A stretch of 64,000 bases of DNA from Parietaria judaica (GCA_954871525.1 OX940870.1:10075501-10139500), one strand, 5' to 3'; shown: positions 46,954 to 60,177, numbered from the stretch's first letter. The notes: generated from the letters alone by a model not told the origin. Translations and numbers: made by a program.

Positions 46954-47447
46954 ATGGACGCAGGAGGTTTCAACAATTGTTTGGAAGGACAACAGGTAAT
47001 CGCGTTTGTGATAATGCCTATTCTTTGGAGTCTAACTTCAAAATTTGAAGCATTTTTAGGTGATCACATGTTTAGAGCTAATTACTGGATATTTAGTGTA
47101 CTATTTAGTTATATATATATATGTTTGATTTATCTTATTTTGGTGTTATCAGTTGAAATCTACAATCATTTTTTTAAAAAGCGTTGATGGTCTGATCACA
47201 ATTGACAATGGTGATTTGACTGGTTTGTACTAGGTTTTGGAGCTTGATGAGAACACAACGAGGGACAACAACAAGACCCGGATCGTTCGGAGGCGTGGTG
47301 CGTAACGACAAGGAGCTGAGCAAGCTTTTGGGAGCAGTGACCATTGCCAATAGAGGCATTCTTCCCAACATTCACCAGACTCTTACCGAAGATAGAAGAT
47401 CGGAAAAGACAAATCGGATTCTCGGCTCCGCTTCACAAGAGTTTTGA
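46954..47447 (+). pseudogene. Captured histone H2A fragment
   Basis: A first exon (46954-46995) begins MDAGG like plant H2A, then diverges. It ends at a GTAATC donor. A 238-nt intron ends GTACTAG. The next exon opens '[18 protein letters not shown]' (47234) and, after a frame change near 47285-47305, continues '[19 protein letters not shown]' and 'LPNIH', all hallmarks of the H2A C-terminal half. The intron position before VLEL is the usual one in plant H2A genes. Most of the histone fold and the conserved 'PRHIQLA' stretch are missing, so no functional histone can be made. Confidence 0.85.
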
Positions 47448-47584
47448 GTCTCTGTTTTGCAATAGGAACTTACAATGTAAATACCAATGAGTTGTCTAAA
47501 TCTTCAAATATAATGATTGTAAAAATCCCTTACAATGAGATTGCAATTATGAAATTCCCTTTGAATTAATTTTAAATTAATATA

Positions 47585-50285
47585 ATTGTGGTTACACTTA
47601 TGTAAATAAAGTTACATTTGGGTAAATAAAGTTACACTTGGGTAAATGCTGTTACACGCATGTAATTTGAGATATGTAATTATGTCATTAGAGTTACACT
47701 TGTTTAAATGAAGTTACATTTGGGTTAATACAGTTACACGAGTAATTGCAGTTACACTTATGTAACTAAAGTTACTAAAATTACATTTTGATAACTACAG
47801 TTACACTTGGATAACTGCAGTTACACTTATGTAACTAAAGTTACATTTGGGTAACAAGCGTTACACTTATGTAACTAAAGTTACATTTGGGTAAGTATAG
47901 TTATACTTGGGTAACTGCAGTTACCCTTATGTAACTAAAGTTACTAAAATTACAATTGGGTAACTACCATTACACTTGGATAACTGGAGTTACACTTATG
48001 TAACTAAAGTTGCATTTGGGTAACTACAGTTAAACTTGGGTAACTGCAGTTACATTTATGTAACTAAAAATACATTTGGTTAACTACACTTACACTTGGG
48101 TAACAAGAGTTACATTTGTGTAACTAAAGTTACATTTGGGTAAGTATAGTTACACTTGGGTAACTGCAGTTACACTTATGTAACTAAAGTTATCAAAATT
48201 ACATTTGGGTAACTACAGTTAAACTTGGGTAACAAGAGTTACACTTATGTAACTAAAGTTACATTTGGGTAATAAGCGTTACACTTATGTAACTAAACAT
48301 TTGGGTAAGTATAGTTACACTTGGGTAACTGTAGTTACACTTATGTAACTAAAGTTACTAAAATTACATTTGGGTAACTACAGTTACACTTGGGTAACTG
48401 GAGTTACACTTGTGTAACTAAAGTTACATTTTGGTAACTACAGTTACACTTTGGTAACAAGAGTTACACTTATGTACCTAAAGTTACATTTAGGTAAGTA
48501 TAGTTACATTTGGGTAACTGCAGTTACACTTATGTAGCTAAATTTATGCCATTATAGTTACACTTATGTAACTGGACTTACACTTATGTAACTAAATTTA
48601 CATTTGAGTAACTACAGTTACACTTATGTAACTTTAGCTAGTAAAATTATATTTGAGTAACTACAGTTACACTTGGGTAACTGCAGTTACACTTATGTAA
48701 CTAAAGTTACATGTGGGTAACAAGCGTTACACTTATGTAACTAAAGTTACATTTGGGTAAGTATAGTTATACTTGGGTAACTGCAGTTACCCTTATGTAA
48801 CTAAAGTTACTAAAATTACAATTGGGTAACTACCATTACACTTGGGTAACTGGAGTTACACTTGTGTAACTAAAGTTACATTTGAGTAACTACAGTTAAA
48901 CTTGGGTAACTGCAGTTACAGTTATGTAACTAAAGTTACATTTGGGTAACTACACTTACACTTGGGTAACAAGAGTTACACTTATGTAACTAAAGTTACA
49001 TTTGGGTAAGTATAGTTACACTTGGGTAACTGAAGTTACACTTATGTAACTAAAGTTACTAAAATTACATTTGGGTAACTATAGTTACACTTGGGTAACA
49101 AGAGTTACACTTATGTAACTAAAAGTTACATTTGGGTAAGTATAGTTACACTTGGGTAACTGCAGTTACACTTATGTAACTAAAGTTACTAAAATTACAT
49201 TTGGGTAACTACAGTTACACTTGGGTAACAAGAGTTACACTTATGTAACTAAAGTTACATTTGGGTAAGTATAGTTACACTTGGGTAATTGCAGTTACAC
49301 TTATGTAACTAAAGTTACTAAAATTACATTTGGGTAACTACAGTTACACTTATGTAACAAAAGTTACATTTGGGTAAAAAGCGTTACACTTATGTAACTA
49401 AAGTTACATTTGGGTAAGTATAGTTACACTTGGGTAACTGCAGTTACACTTATGTAACTAAAGTTACTAAAGTTACATTTTGGTAACTACAGTTACACTT
49501 GGGTAACTGGAGTTACACTTATGTAACTAAAGTTACATTTTGGTAACTACAGTTAAACATGGGTAACTACACTTACACTTGGGTAACAAGAGTTACACTT
49601 ATGTAACTATAGTTACATTTGGGTAAGTATAGTTACACTTGGGTAACTGAAGTTACACTTATGTAACTAAAGTTACTAAAATTACATTTGGGTAACTATA
49701 GTTACACTTGGGTAACAAGAGTTACACTTATGTAACTAAAGTTACATTTGGGTAAGTATAGTTACACTTGGGTAACTGCAGTTACACTTATGTAACTAAA
49801 GTTACTAAAATTACATTTGGGTAACTACAGTAACACTTGGGTAACAAGAGTTACACTTATGTGACTAAAGTTACATTTTGGTAAGTATAGTTACACTTGG
49901 GTAACTGCAGTTACACTTATGTAACTAAAGTGACTAAAATTACATTTGGGTAACTACAGTTACACTTAGGTAACTTCAGTTACACTTATGTAACTAAAGT
50001 TACATTTGGGTAACAAGCGTTACACTTATGTAACTAAAGTTACATTTGGGTAACAAGCGTTACACTTATGTAACTAGAGTTACACTTATGTAACTAAAGT
50101 TACATTTTGGTAACTACAGTTACATTTTGGTAACAAGAGTTACACTTATGTAGCTAAGGTTACATTTAGGTAAGTATAGTTACATTTGGGTAACTGCAGT
50201 TACACTTATGTAACTAAATTTATGCCATTATAGTTACACTTATGTAACTGGACTTACATTTATGTAACTAAAGTTACATTTGGGA
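47585..50285. repeat. GTTAC...GTAAC minisatellite array, 2.7 kb
   Basis: More than a hundred short units of about 20 bp, such as GTTACACTTGGGTAACTGCA and GTTACACTTATGTAACTAAA, run head to tail. Each unit is itself a dyad: GTTAC, six bases, GTAAC. A higher-order period of 129 bp is visible in several places ('GGTAAGTATAG' near 49135 and 49264, and near 49622, 49751 and 49880). The array fills the centre of the Pack-MULE and has no open frame. Confidence 0.95.
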
Positions 50286-50489
50286 TATCATTGTACTATA
50301 CCCCAAAAGAGTTGTATCAAACTAGCACTATGATTGATTAAAGCAAAAATTCAGTCTCTAGTACAAGGATTCAAAATATTTCTTATCAAATATGGATTAC
50401 ATACTTTGTTCTCTCATATTATCATCAAAATTTCAGACACACAATCGAGCCAAAAATGAATTAAATCGGTACATAAATAAGGAATGCAA

Positions 50490-50720
50490 CTTTAACAAAG
50501 CAAAGCTCCTTCCTCAATGTCTCCTCTGCAATTAATAAAACAATTTTTTAGAATAAGTCTAAGAGAAGATCCAAATTTTGGAAAACCTGAAAGGGAACTT
50601 ACGTTGTGCTTTTTGGACCTTCCTCTTGCACTGCTTCTGCTAAAACTTACTGGCGTATCGTCATCTTCGTGACCGATCGATTTGTTCTCATCGAAAAAAC
50701 CGTGTGTCAGGCTAGACAAC
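50490..50720 (-). other. Exon-like fragment of unknown origin in the Pack-MULE
   Basis: On the minus strand a stretch reading 'SSLTHGFFDENKSIGHEDDD' ends near 50602 at a strong donor-like GTAAGT. A later short piece follows. I do not recognise the protein. It lies downstream of the DeSI exon in the same direction, so the captured source may be chimeric. Confidence 0.35.
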
Positions 50721-50928
50721 CTATTTCAGAGTTTACGAACACAATCAATGATTTGAAGAAATTTTGAGAAGCAAGAGCGAAATGCAAAACCCGCATGGTT
50801 AATGGTAATCCAAGTCTAAAATCAGACCACATTTCTAAAAACCCACATTTAAACTTGTACATTCCTAATTCCAATGGTATTATTATGTATCATTTCCTTC
50901 AGATGAAGAAGAACAAGGTAACACTTAC

Positions 50929-51275
50929 CAAATGCCCTCGATGACTTTCCCCAAAAATGCGGCGGACAATTTCTGAGCCAGTCCTTGACTCAAATCATAC
51001 ACATTCAGAGTAACTCTCAAGATCCCAAACTGTTCTGAAACGTCACAAAAAAACTACTCACGATCAGCCAATTCTTAAACCAATAAGCACATCCAGAATT
51101 CTATAAACAATTCAAATTTCATCTCTATATGGATCATCGACGCAATGCGGATCGTAACTTAAAGCCCTTGAACAAAAACGAGATCTGAAGAATCGAGACA
51201 AACTAGGCGATTGGGGGACAAGGGTAAGATCTAGGGAAAAGTTTTGTGAGAAACGAGAAACGCAGAGCTTACCAT
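50929..51275 (-). pseudogene. Captured PPPDE/DeSI-family fragment
   Basis: An ATG at 51275-51273 is followed by a GTAAGC donor. A 243-nt intron ends AACAG, and the next exon (51029-50929) reads 'RVTLNVYDLSQGLAQKLS' and 'FLGKVIEGIW', then a GTAAGTG donor. This is the start of the PPPDE peptidase domain of desumoylating isopeptidase-like proteins. The catalytic His and Cys parts that follow in the family are not seen. A GC-rich leader (51280-51440) with a 30-bp duplication precedes it. It is a captured 5' gene end. Confidence 0.75.
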
Positions 51276-52042
51276 AGAGAGCGATGAAGAATTGGTTTCT
51301 TCTCGGTCAAGACAAATGTAGAGCGGAGGCGATCGAACGAGCGAATGGGTTGAGGGCTTCAAACGGTCCGGCGGCGAATCGAGGGAGGCGATCGGAGCGG
51401 CGGCGAATCGAGGGAGGCGATCGACAGAGAGGAGCGAGAAGAGAGAATGAGCGAGAGAGAGATGGAGCAGAGAAGGAGAAGGGGGTATTTTGGGAAAAAA
51501 ACTTTTAAATTGAGTATGATTTGGATTAATCAAATTTTGAGTAGTTTTTTAAATAGTTTGATTTTTATTGAGGCTTTTGCTAATAAGCCCAAATTAAAAT
51601 TAAAAAATATTCAAATCGATTAGCGAATTTTCTAATTGATTAATAAAGTTAAAATTGTTTACTTGAAAAATTAAAGAGCTACGTAGAAGAATTTTTAGAG
51701 TAAAATTTCTATTACAATAAAATATTTATAGTATTTTTTATATTTTTATTACTATTATTATTACAACTTAATAGTTTTTTTAATATAAAAATATGGTTTA
51801 TGTGGGCTTTTAAATGGGGCGGGGCGGATTGGCCACGGGTGGGTTTATGTGGGCTTCGGGTCGGACATGCTTTTGGGCGGGGCGAGACGCGTTCGGAGCG
51901 GGCTTAGGAAAGAAAAACCCAGTCTGACCCTATTGATAAGGGCGGGCTTAGCCCGGCCCACTAAAAAAAACGGAGCGGGGCGAACTCACTTTTTTTACGA
52001 GTCGGGGCGAGTGGGCCTGGGCCGGCCCGGCCCACTTGACAC

Positions 52043-52589
52043 TATGTATCGTAAGTGATTAAAAATACATTACGGTTTCATTAATTAAAACGATCCACAA
52101 CGATATTCCACTACTATATATATGTCACATTGTGGTGAGATACGATTTATTCCAAATTCGATCATTTGGGTTGACATTAGTTTATCAACTTGAAAAGAAG
52201 AAGACAAGCTCAGAATAATTAGGGCATATTTTTTGGTTAGTATTTGCATCCGAATCTCTAATAGCTGCTCCAACAAATAGCTTGAAGAAGAGGATGCAGA
52301 AACCAATACCATGGATTTATGATATGTCACTATATAATCTGTTATTTTTGTTGTTGTTTAGGGTAGGAATATTACTACACAATGATATTGATACTGAAGT
52401 GATCATATAAATATATCCACTTGACATTTATTGTTTTCTTATTTCAGCAAATATCGGAATCTAAAAAAAGCGACATCTAAAGATTCATCGATAATAAACA
52501 AAGATAATTATTCAGATTCGCTGTCTGCCTCGCCAGCCATGCGAACAACGTACCATAATGCATGATCATACATATTCTCATAGTAGACC

Positions 52590-52628
<39 letters not shown>

Positions 52629-54090
52629 TATAATGAAAAATTCGACTTTGGCAATACGAATGGCCAATCATGCTTGGTAACGTGTTTGTTTTTTCTTTCA
52701 ATTTATTTAGCACAAATGTACTTTTTAATTACACTTCTTTACGACACAAGTCACAACTAAGTGATTGAAAGAAAAAGAAAAATATATTATGTATTGATGA
52801 ATGATGAAGGCACCACTGTATAATGCCAAAGACCCTAGTTACACTAACGACAATGGTAAGGAGTGGCAATAAGTCGTCGTCGTTTTGTTCAATGCATGCG
52901 TGTGTGTATAAAGCTCCACCATTTTATTCGCATTAATTTCAACCATTTGTATCAAAAACTCCTGTTGCTGAATTATAATATAAGGTGACATAAGCAAGCA
53001 CCACTAGTAAAAGCTACAAAAGAAGGTAATCTAGGATGAATCTTTGACCAAGTATTTGGGAAATTATTCGTTCCTTTAAAATGTAAACCTAAGTGCTCAC
53101 ATTTATCGACGTCAATCTAAGGTGAATCTTCGACCAATACGCTGAATTGCTGTGATATATATATTTCTTGTTTTTGGCCAAATAATATCGACTTCAATTT
53201 AGAAGCAATTTCCTTAGATGAAGCGTTTCTTACTCGCATGAAAACGACAAGTTTTCTAATGAAGGTCATATACAGTAAGTAGTACACGATTGGGACGGAG
53301 GGAGCCAGGGCCGAGGAATCATACATGCCTTCCCTTAATTTTAAAGTTCTATAAAAAAAAAAAAAAAAAAGCGCCGGGCTAGGGCCCCAATTTAAAAGGA
53401 TCTCATCGCCGATGCCAAAAGTTTATTGTAAAACAAAGTTCATTGCCATGGGAAAGCTTCTTTAGTTTTTACGTTCTCTATAACTTTTTTTAATGAAACA
53501 GGGAGAAGAAGAGTTCTCTATAACTTTTTTTAATGAAACAGGGAGAAGAAGAGTTTAGTAGGCCTTGATTTCACTTTTTTCCATGCTATTTAAATTGATT
53601 ATCTTTATATATATATATATATATCATTACTTGATTTACGATTTGAAATTATTGATATTTTGTTACTATAAGGAAAATTATATCTAGTGATGAAAGTTGG
53701 AAAGAATCGAAAGGCATATGTGAATGTTCCAAAAATCAAACACTAGCTAGTTATGCTCATTGTTTCCTTCTCAAAATACTCATGAGCTTTGTATTATCTC
53801 TCGTTCTCCGAACTCGGACAAGCCTTGTGAGGTGTGATATTATCACTGATGTCAATGATAATCATTGAACCATCACCGAAATAGTTCCAGACTTCCAGTA
53901 GTTATCCCCGAATTCGGTGTAATGTCCGAATTAAGGGACAACATTTGCGATTGTTATATGCCCGATCATGGGTATAACTTTGCGATTGTCACCGACTTTG
54001 AGCGTAATCATCGACCTCTTAGCTATCCAACCTCAATGATTATCCCAGAAGTCGGTGATGTCACACACTTTGTACACAATATCCGAATTC

Positions 54091-54127
<37 letters not shown>

Positions 54128-56169
54128 TATTTCGAAGATCAAACCATCCCAAAATTTCACTTACAGAAATTTAAAAATTCTCGTCCGTTCGAGGTCGGGG
54201 TAAATGTTATGTCTGACCTCGTAAATATTCATCTTCTTGTTCATTCAAAATGACCGACATCGATAATTAAGAGAATTAGTTTCGATACATTACCAGACTT
54301 TTGGTACTTTTTAGCCGATTTCTCCTCGGTTTGCGTGAGGCCGAATTGTGTCGGGAATTGGATCTTAGCTTATTAAGTGTAAAGCCTCTATCTTGTCCAC
54401 CACGTTACTGCAGGAACGTCTGGAAAACACCTTGATAGACTGCTAGGTCTAAACCGACAAAGGCACGAGGAGGAGCAGCTCGCGGCTAAGGCTTTGGCTA
54501 GGGGGCTGCAAGTTTGGCTCAACGGTCTTAGCTTAGGGTTGTGACAATTATGAACTTGGTGTGGTATTTATTTATCACAACCATTAATGACCTAATCGGC
54601 CCGAGTGCGCCCGTCACCCTTCCATTACAGCATTACACAGAATACACAGGAAAACAGTTACAAACTTTTATTCCATTTACAGCACGACATCAAACAGATT
54701 TATACACGGCAAACTCTACGAAGTGAAAGAACGTAAAATTCAGGGGAACAAATTTGGTGGGCTTTGGCTGCTAATTTTTTTGAAAGCGAGTGAAGTCGAG
54801 ATTTGGCAGTTTTTCCTCTTCATTTTTTGGGTCATTATTGGGCCAATAGTCCACAGATCAGTATTTTAATTCTTTAAGCCATAGTAATCTACTTTGAAAA
54901 AGAAAAAAAGAAAGAAAGAAAAAAAACAAAGGTAAAAAACGTTTAACGAAATAGTGGTAGAGCCAAAGTGAGTGAACGTTTGAGTAATTCCACGTGAATC
55001 ATGCCAATGATAATGCCTGAATGGAGCGAAACATGCATCTATCTGCCATACTACTACATTACTACGGAGTGTGACAAACTTTAAATTTACTAATTAATAT
55101 AAAATAGTTAAACTTTTACATATTCCCGTATACATTTAACATTACCAGTTTGTTTTTTCAATGCATTATGAGAAATTGTTGCTTTCAATTCCCATACGAC
55201 GTGAAGGGATGGAGCCCGTGAGTGGGCCTGCCCGTCCATTGTCTTTGGAGACCTAGGACAACCCATGCCCGGGATGGACTAGGCACAGGTTCCCCATCTA
55301 GTCGGGGCAAAGCCCATAAGCCGCCCACACGTTTAAGAAATGCAACTCGCACCCACGATATGCAGGTTCAAACGGGCGGTGGCCGCACCCACCCGTCTGT
55401 CAATTTATCAGTCAGAGAGGTGGTGAATCGCGATGACTGGTCACATAAACGCAGTTGAATGTTGGTATTGGTGATAACAAGCATAACATAGCGCCAAAAA
55501 TGTTGGGGATGTGACGTGTAATAGGATGACTTATTTGGCCGTACATTAGGTGAAACATGTCATTGAATTCCCATCTTCGAATCCAGATGGCATGTGACCT
55601 GGGTCCCACTTTGATATCCCAAATCTTTGAACCATTGACTTTCTAAGCCCTAGAAAACGACTCCTCTTTAGTCTTTAATCTTTACACACTGTGCCTTGCC
55701 CTAGCATCGCAATCACTTGAACTAACAACCCCTAATCTTCATCAATATATATATAGAGAGAGAGAGAGAAAAGGCTTACGGAGAAGAAGAATATATACAT
55801 TTGTTTCGCCGGAAAAGCCCGGTTCCCCACGTCAGCAACACATTAATCCACGCTTATTAAGAAGAGGCTTCTTCTTATAAGGTCATATGATTACATATTA
55901 TATCTACATAACTAAGCTAGCTACCAAAAAGAGATCCTCTATACTTCAAACACAGACTAAATTCCCACCCTACTACTACTACTGCTACTAACTAATTAAC
56001 CCAAACATAAACAAGCACGGAATATAGATATGTTACAGCTATATATATATATATATATATAGTACCGCAGGGGAGCCGGCGTATTGGGGCGCCAAGTATC
56101 TGTTAGCAAATTCAATGATCCCTCTCTGTCTCTCTCTCTTTCTCTCGTCCGTTGTCTCGATCTACCGCC
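52043..56169. other. Intergenic, microsatellites and a small duplication
   Basis: (TA)n tracts lie at about 52593-52626, 53612-53625, 54098-54125 and 56040-56060. A 40-bp unit (TTCTCTATAACTTT...GAAGAAGAG) is duplicated in tandem at about 53474-53553. The block 53800-54540 has recurring 'CCGAATTCGG' and 'GCGATTGT' words and a GC-rich end, perhaps an old LTR. No gene is supported. Confidence 0.5.
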
Positions 56170-58489
56170 TTATTTGCAAACCGTCTTCAATCTCTTCGCC
56201 GCCTGCACAAACCCTACTATCACCTGCAACTCGTCGATTTGCTGCAAAGAAATAATAATGAGCACGTTAGGAAAACATGCATGCGATTTAACATTCTTTA
56301 TAGTCTTAACGTCTAATTAGATCGGGGAATGCCAAAATTAAGAAGAGATGATCGTTGCTTTATGTTCTCCTATAATTGGAAATTATATTATTTCATCCAT
56401 TTGATTTACTGGACCCGTCTTTATATTTATTTGCTTTATGAAAATGTAAAATTTATTTGTGTCAAAGCTAGGCTATGGCAAGATAAGAAAAACATCAATG
56501 AGTACCTGTGACATGAAATGCCTCTGAACTACGTCAACGAGCTGCTCCTTCGACGGATTGGGTATAGCATCAACCTGCAAAAACCGGACATATTTTTTGT
56601 ATGTAATCGGAAGTTTATAAGACTATAACAGCGTAACTGTGTAAATGAATAAATTTCTTAAAACTTACGAGATTAAAGTGTCGCAAATATCTCCATAGAG
56701 CTGCCATTTCGAGTTTTCCTAGGTCAACCTTCTGAACAGCAGAGGCCTTGAATACAATTCACAAATAGTATGTCACTATAGTGGCGTGGAAAAAGATTGA
56801 AGAGGAAAAAAGAGTTACTAGGACTGTAGATAGGAATTAGGTACCATGGACCCACGAGGAGTAGAAACGGACCCCTTCGAGTGCGAATCGCTAGAGAGAG
56901 ATCTGCACATAGTCTTGTGAGATGACCCCGATGATTTGTGCGCTCTGTGTCGTGATCTATGAGACTTTTGAGTGTCATCGGATGCTAAACAGGGAAGAAG
57001 ATAAAAGAAAAAGGCACTTGTTAGTTGTGACAAAGTGTGTGTTGCCCAAAAAGAAGATAAAGCAATGTGAGACAACTTAGTTTTGATTCACAGTAAAAGG
57101 GATCCAAAGCTCTCACCCCCAGTTTCAGTCAATTACAAAAATAAAACCTTTTTGACAAACTTCAACATAACTACCCAAATGGGATCAATCTAATAGTCTC
57201 TATAGGTGAAGCCGAAGCTATTTAATCTTATTTTTTATCAAGCTAAAGAGACTCACCCATAACTGATCCATTCCATTGCATACTCTCGAATTCGAGGTCA
57301 TCGTCTTCCTCATTTCCAGTTGGTGCTTCAAGCACACTAAGCGCATTCCTCTGTAGCTTCACTTCTATGCCGTTAGTAAGAACCTGCAGTTTCATATTTT
57401 TATATCAGGATCCAGTCAAATTGAATCATAAGTAGATGTGGATTGGTATCCAAAGGGTTGATATGTCGGGAAAATACCCAAAATAAAATATAAAAATTTC
57501 AATGCTGAATTATTGCAGTGGAACTGTTCAAATTGATTATAACACACTCAACAGAGTGATGTTGGTGAAACCTTTTGTGGGATAAAAGCTCAATCGATTC
57601 GATACAAATTCTGAATGCCGAAGAACAAAGAAATACATTTTGAACACATGCAGAGCTGTAAAATTCGGAATCTAAATTTTGAAACCCAGAATTCGAATTT
57701 AATCAATGCCTAAACCTGCAAGCTTAATCAACCAAAAGTGCATGCAAGAACAAAAAGGAATGTTTTTGAAATTCCTTTAAATGTTAATGTAAATTTTAGA
57801 AGAAGAAAATTGATAATGCTCGTTCTCTGTTACTATCCATAGTGATTAGCGTGACTGCATCAAACCCTAAATATTCATGAAAAAGCTGAAAATACCAATT
57901 CAGAACCCTAATAGAAAAGGACAATTCAGAAGTGGAAAGAAAAAGACTATTATAAACCCAAAACTGTCACAAAAATCCAATACCAAACCCAATTTTTAAT
58001 CCCACATTATTAAAATATTATCAATTCGCCAGATCCATTGATGAATTCAAACATGCAATCAAAACCAAACAAAAATGTCAACATTAAAACCAAAAGAGAG
58101 AGCTAAGACAAGTTCAAATTGCAATAAAACATTGCGAAACTGAACCACATTGCTTGAAGAGCTTGAATTAAAGAAGTTAGTAAGAAATTTCATTTCTCGA
58201 AAAGGAAAAAAACGAAATTCTGAATTCACACAATTGATCAAACCCATTTTCTCAATGGAATCGAAGAGACGATGGCGAGGAGGCTTACCAGCCAATGCCA
58301 GCCTCCCAATCCAACGGCCTTCTTGACCACGCCTTGAAGGCCGACGAGCACAGACTTAGTCCTATTGTTCCCGGTCACAACCACTTTCGTGTGGCGAGGA
58401 AGCACGGAGAGCTCTTCCTCGCTGCTATCGCCGCAGCTCTGCAACTGCGAGAAACCGCCATGGACGGAGCTCTCCACTGCTTCAAGCAT
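56170..58489 (-). CDS. SAP30-like Sin3/HDAC corepressor subunit (AFR1/AFR2 family)
   Basis: Six exons on the minus strand are 58489-58289, 57383-57257, 56984-56845, 56731-56669, 56574-56506 and 56241-56170. All junctions are GT-AG and keep frame, giving 223 residues. The start is the first ATG after an in-frame stop. The N-terminal half has 'LPRHTKVVVTGNNRTKSVLVGLQG' (20-residue core 'HTKVVVTGNNRTKSVLVGLQ') and 'GGWHWLVLTNGIEVKLQRN'. A Ser/His/Arg-rich linker follows, then the Sin3-binding-like C-terminus ('LEMAALWRYLRHFNL', 'PSKEQLVDVVQRHF', 'FVQAAKRLK'). I recall this as the plant SAP30-like family, AFR1 and AFR2 in Arabidopsis, which acts with histone deacetylases in the nucleus. The gene looks intact. 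Confidence 0.88.
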
Positions 58490-58659
58490 TTCCGTTTCAA
58501 GCTCGCTCACGTTGATTGCCCCCTTTACTCCGCGAAAACTCGAGCGTCACCACCCAAATTTGCACTCATTCGAAAGATCACGCATTGGCGAGGGCGATTC
58601 CGGAGCTTTCAGCGCGAATTGGATAAGAATTAAGGTCGAATTCGGGAATTCTTTGGGTG

Positions 58660-58760
58660 GAAAAAACACAGTCAGGAGAGAGAAAGAGAGTAGTAGATAG
58701 AGAGAGGAGAGAGAAAACAGTGTGTTTGTGTGTGAGAGAGAGAGAAAGAGGATGAGAGTG
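58660..58760 (-). promoter_or_regulatory. CT-rich leader/promoter of the SAP30-like gene
   Basis: On the minus strand this is a CT-rich tract 170-270 bp upstream of the start codon, typical of plant 5' UTRs and pyrimidine patches at core promoters. No TATA box was found. Confidence 0.45.
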
Positions 58761-60177
58761 ACTGGTATTGTTTATTGGTGTGTTGCTATGAATCCCGACG
58801 AGCCCTGACGGGCCAATCATTTTCCGCCACGTAGGCGTCGCGGCGCGAGGCAATACCCCTAGCGGTTTTTGATTCGCGGTAATGTTTCGAAACAGGGAGT
58901 GCTTGTTGACCGTTTGACTGCTCGAATACGCGATAGTGGGTCTGGAGGGGGCAGGGAAATGACGAGGCTACCCTCGTCCCATTGTAACTGTTTTGAGCAG
59001 AAAACATTCAATATAATAAATAAATAAATAATAAAAGAAAAAATTATTTAGTGAAATTAGAAAATAATTTCGCTGTCCGAGCTGTGTTTTTGGACCACTG
59101 CCTTCTTGTTCTTAGATTAGGTCTGCGAGGTTTCAAAAAACACAAAATCTATCCAAGTTTCTCTCCGACATTTAAATAGGACTGTGTGAAAATTAATTAA
59201 TTTTGGCAAATTGGGTCTTATTTATAAAATGTCGCTTTCTTAAGGAAAAAAATAATTGACCTTCTATAAATGTGAAATCAAATTCCCATAAGTAAGCACC
59301 TTTTCACGGAGAGATTACTGTAGTAGGTTAGTGGGTAAAAATGTAAATAAGAATTAATTTAAATTTTAAAAGTGTGAAAGAGTAAGTAATAATAAATAAA
59401 TAAAAAAGGTGAGTGTAACGCAGTACGAAGATATGAACGTAACGGAAGCAGGGAAATTTATCATCGGTGGGACCCACACGGAGAGGCTCTACCTGCCGTC
59501 GGTGTTGTCCTATCCTGCATGGGGTACCCCACATCCCTCTCCTCTCTCTACTTTCTCTCTCATTAAACGTCCTTTTTGAAAAGAAAAAAGTTAATTAATT
59601 ATAATATGTGTAATACTGATACATTGTAATTAGTAATTAGCACTAATACCCCTGAACTCTATTAATTTTAGTTGATGCACTCTCTAGACTCTCTAGATAG
59701 ATTTTGCTTGCGATGTTATTTATTCTATTTAAATTTAATACTTACATTAGAGCACGTTAATTACTTAATCCTCCTGATGAATCAAATTGGCCAGTTTTGT
59801 AATTTAAGTTCAACAAATGATTTTTTAATAGACTAACTAATAGTGCTTTTGTTTGTTTTTAATTTTTAACATTTTTATCTTAAATGTCATTGAATAACTC
59901 ATTCATTGATTATTCATTAATTATTTAATAAGTTAAATTTTATGAGTTTTATTCAACAATTACTTGATCAATGACGAATGTACTTATGCTCTGGCTCTGC
60001 TATTCTACATGAAATCAGATTTGGAAAGTGTAGAGAATAATATTCCATTTTTTAAAATATAGTGAATATTTTGTGTTAAAAAAATATTCAGTGGAAAATA
60101 TGAATGCAAATGAAAATTTCAAGTTGCAATACTGACAATTACTCCTAAAATATCTGACGCCCTTTCTCTTCGGTGTA
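58761..60177. other. Upstream intergenic DNA
   Basis: A GC-richer part (58780-58990) could belong to the promoter region of the SAP30-like gene. The rest is AT-rich. No gene is supported. Confidence 0.5.

Larger units (their letters stand above)
46317..51590. mobile_element. 5.3-kb Pack-MULE
   Basis: The ends GGGCTTATTAGCAAAA are identical and inverted for 16 bp and remain similar further in (ACTCAA-rich). The perfect 9-bp duplication AAATTAAAA lies at 46308-46316 and 51591-51599, diagnostic of Mutator-like transposition. No transposase is present. Instead the element holds an H2A-derived fragment (+), a PPPDE/DeSI-derived fragment (-), other exon-like pieces of unknown origin, and a 2.7-kb minisatellite. 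This is the layout of a gene-fragment-carrying Pack-MULE. Confidence 0.92.
44147..52042. mobile_element. Candidate large hAT-like element, hosting other insertions
   Basis: The left border GTGCCAAGTGGGCCGG (from about 44149) matches the reverse complement of the right border GTGTCAAGTGGGCCGG (to 52042), with one difference in 16. Both borders lead into GC-rich sub-terminal regions full of GGGCGGG/CCCGCCC and 'ACGAGTC' words (44150-44340 and 51810-52040). No 8-bp duplication could be found, so the two could instead be ends of different copies. Confidence 0.5.

Noticed and set aside
47585..50285. Array of short repeats considered as CRISPR
   Set aside because: There are no unique spacers. Repeat and 'spacer' are one continuous variable unit, and the context is a plant transposon.
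58295..58700. Plus-strand frames near the SAP30-like gene
   Set aside because: They are antisense to exon 1 and the leader of the SAP30-like gene, which has six consistent exons.
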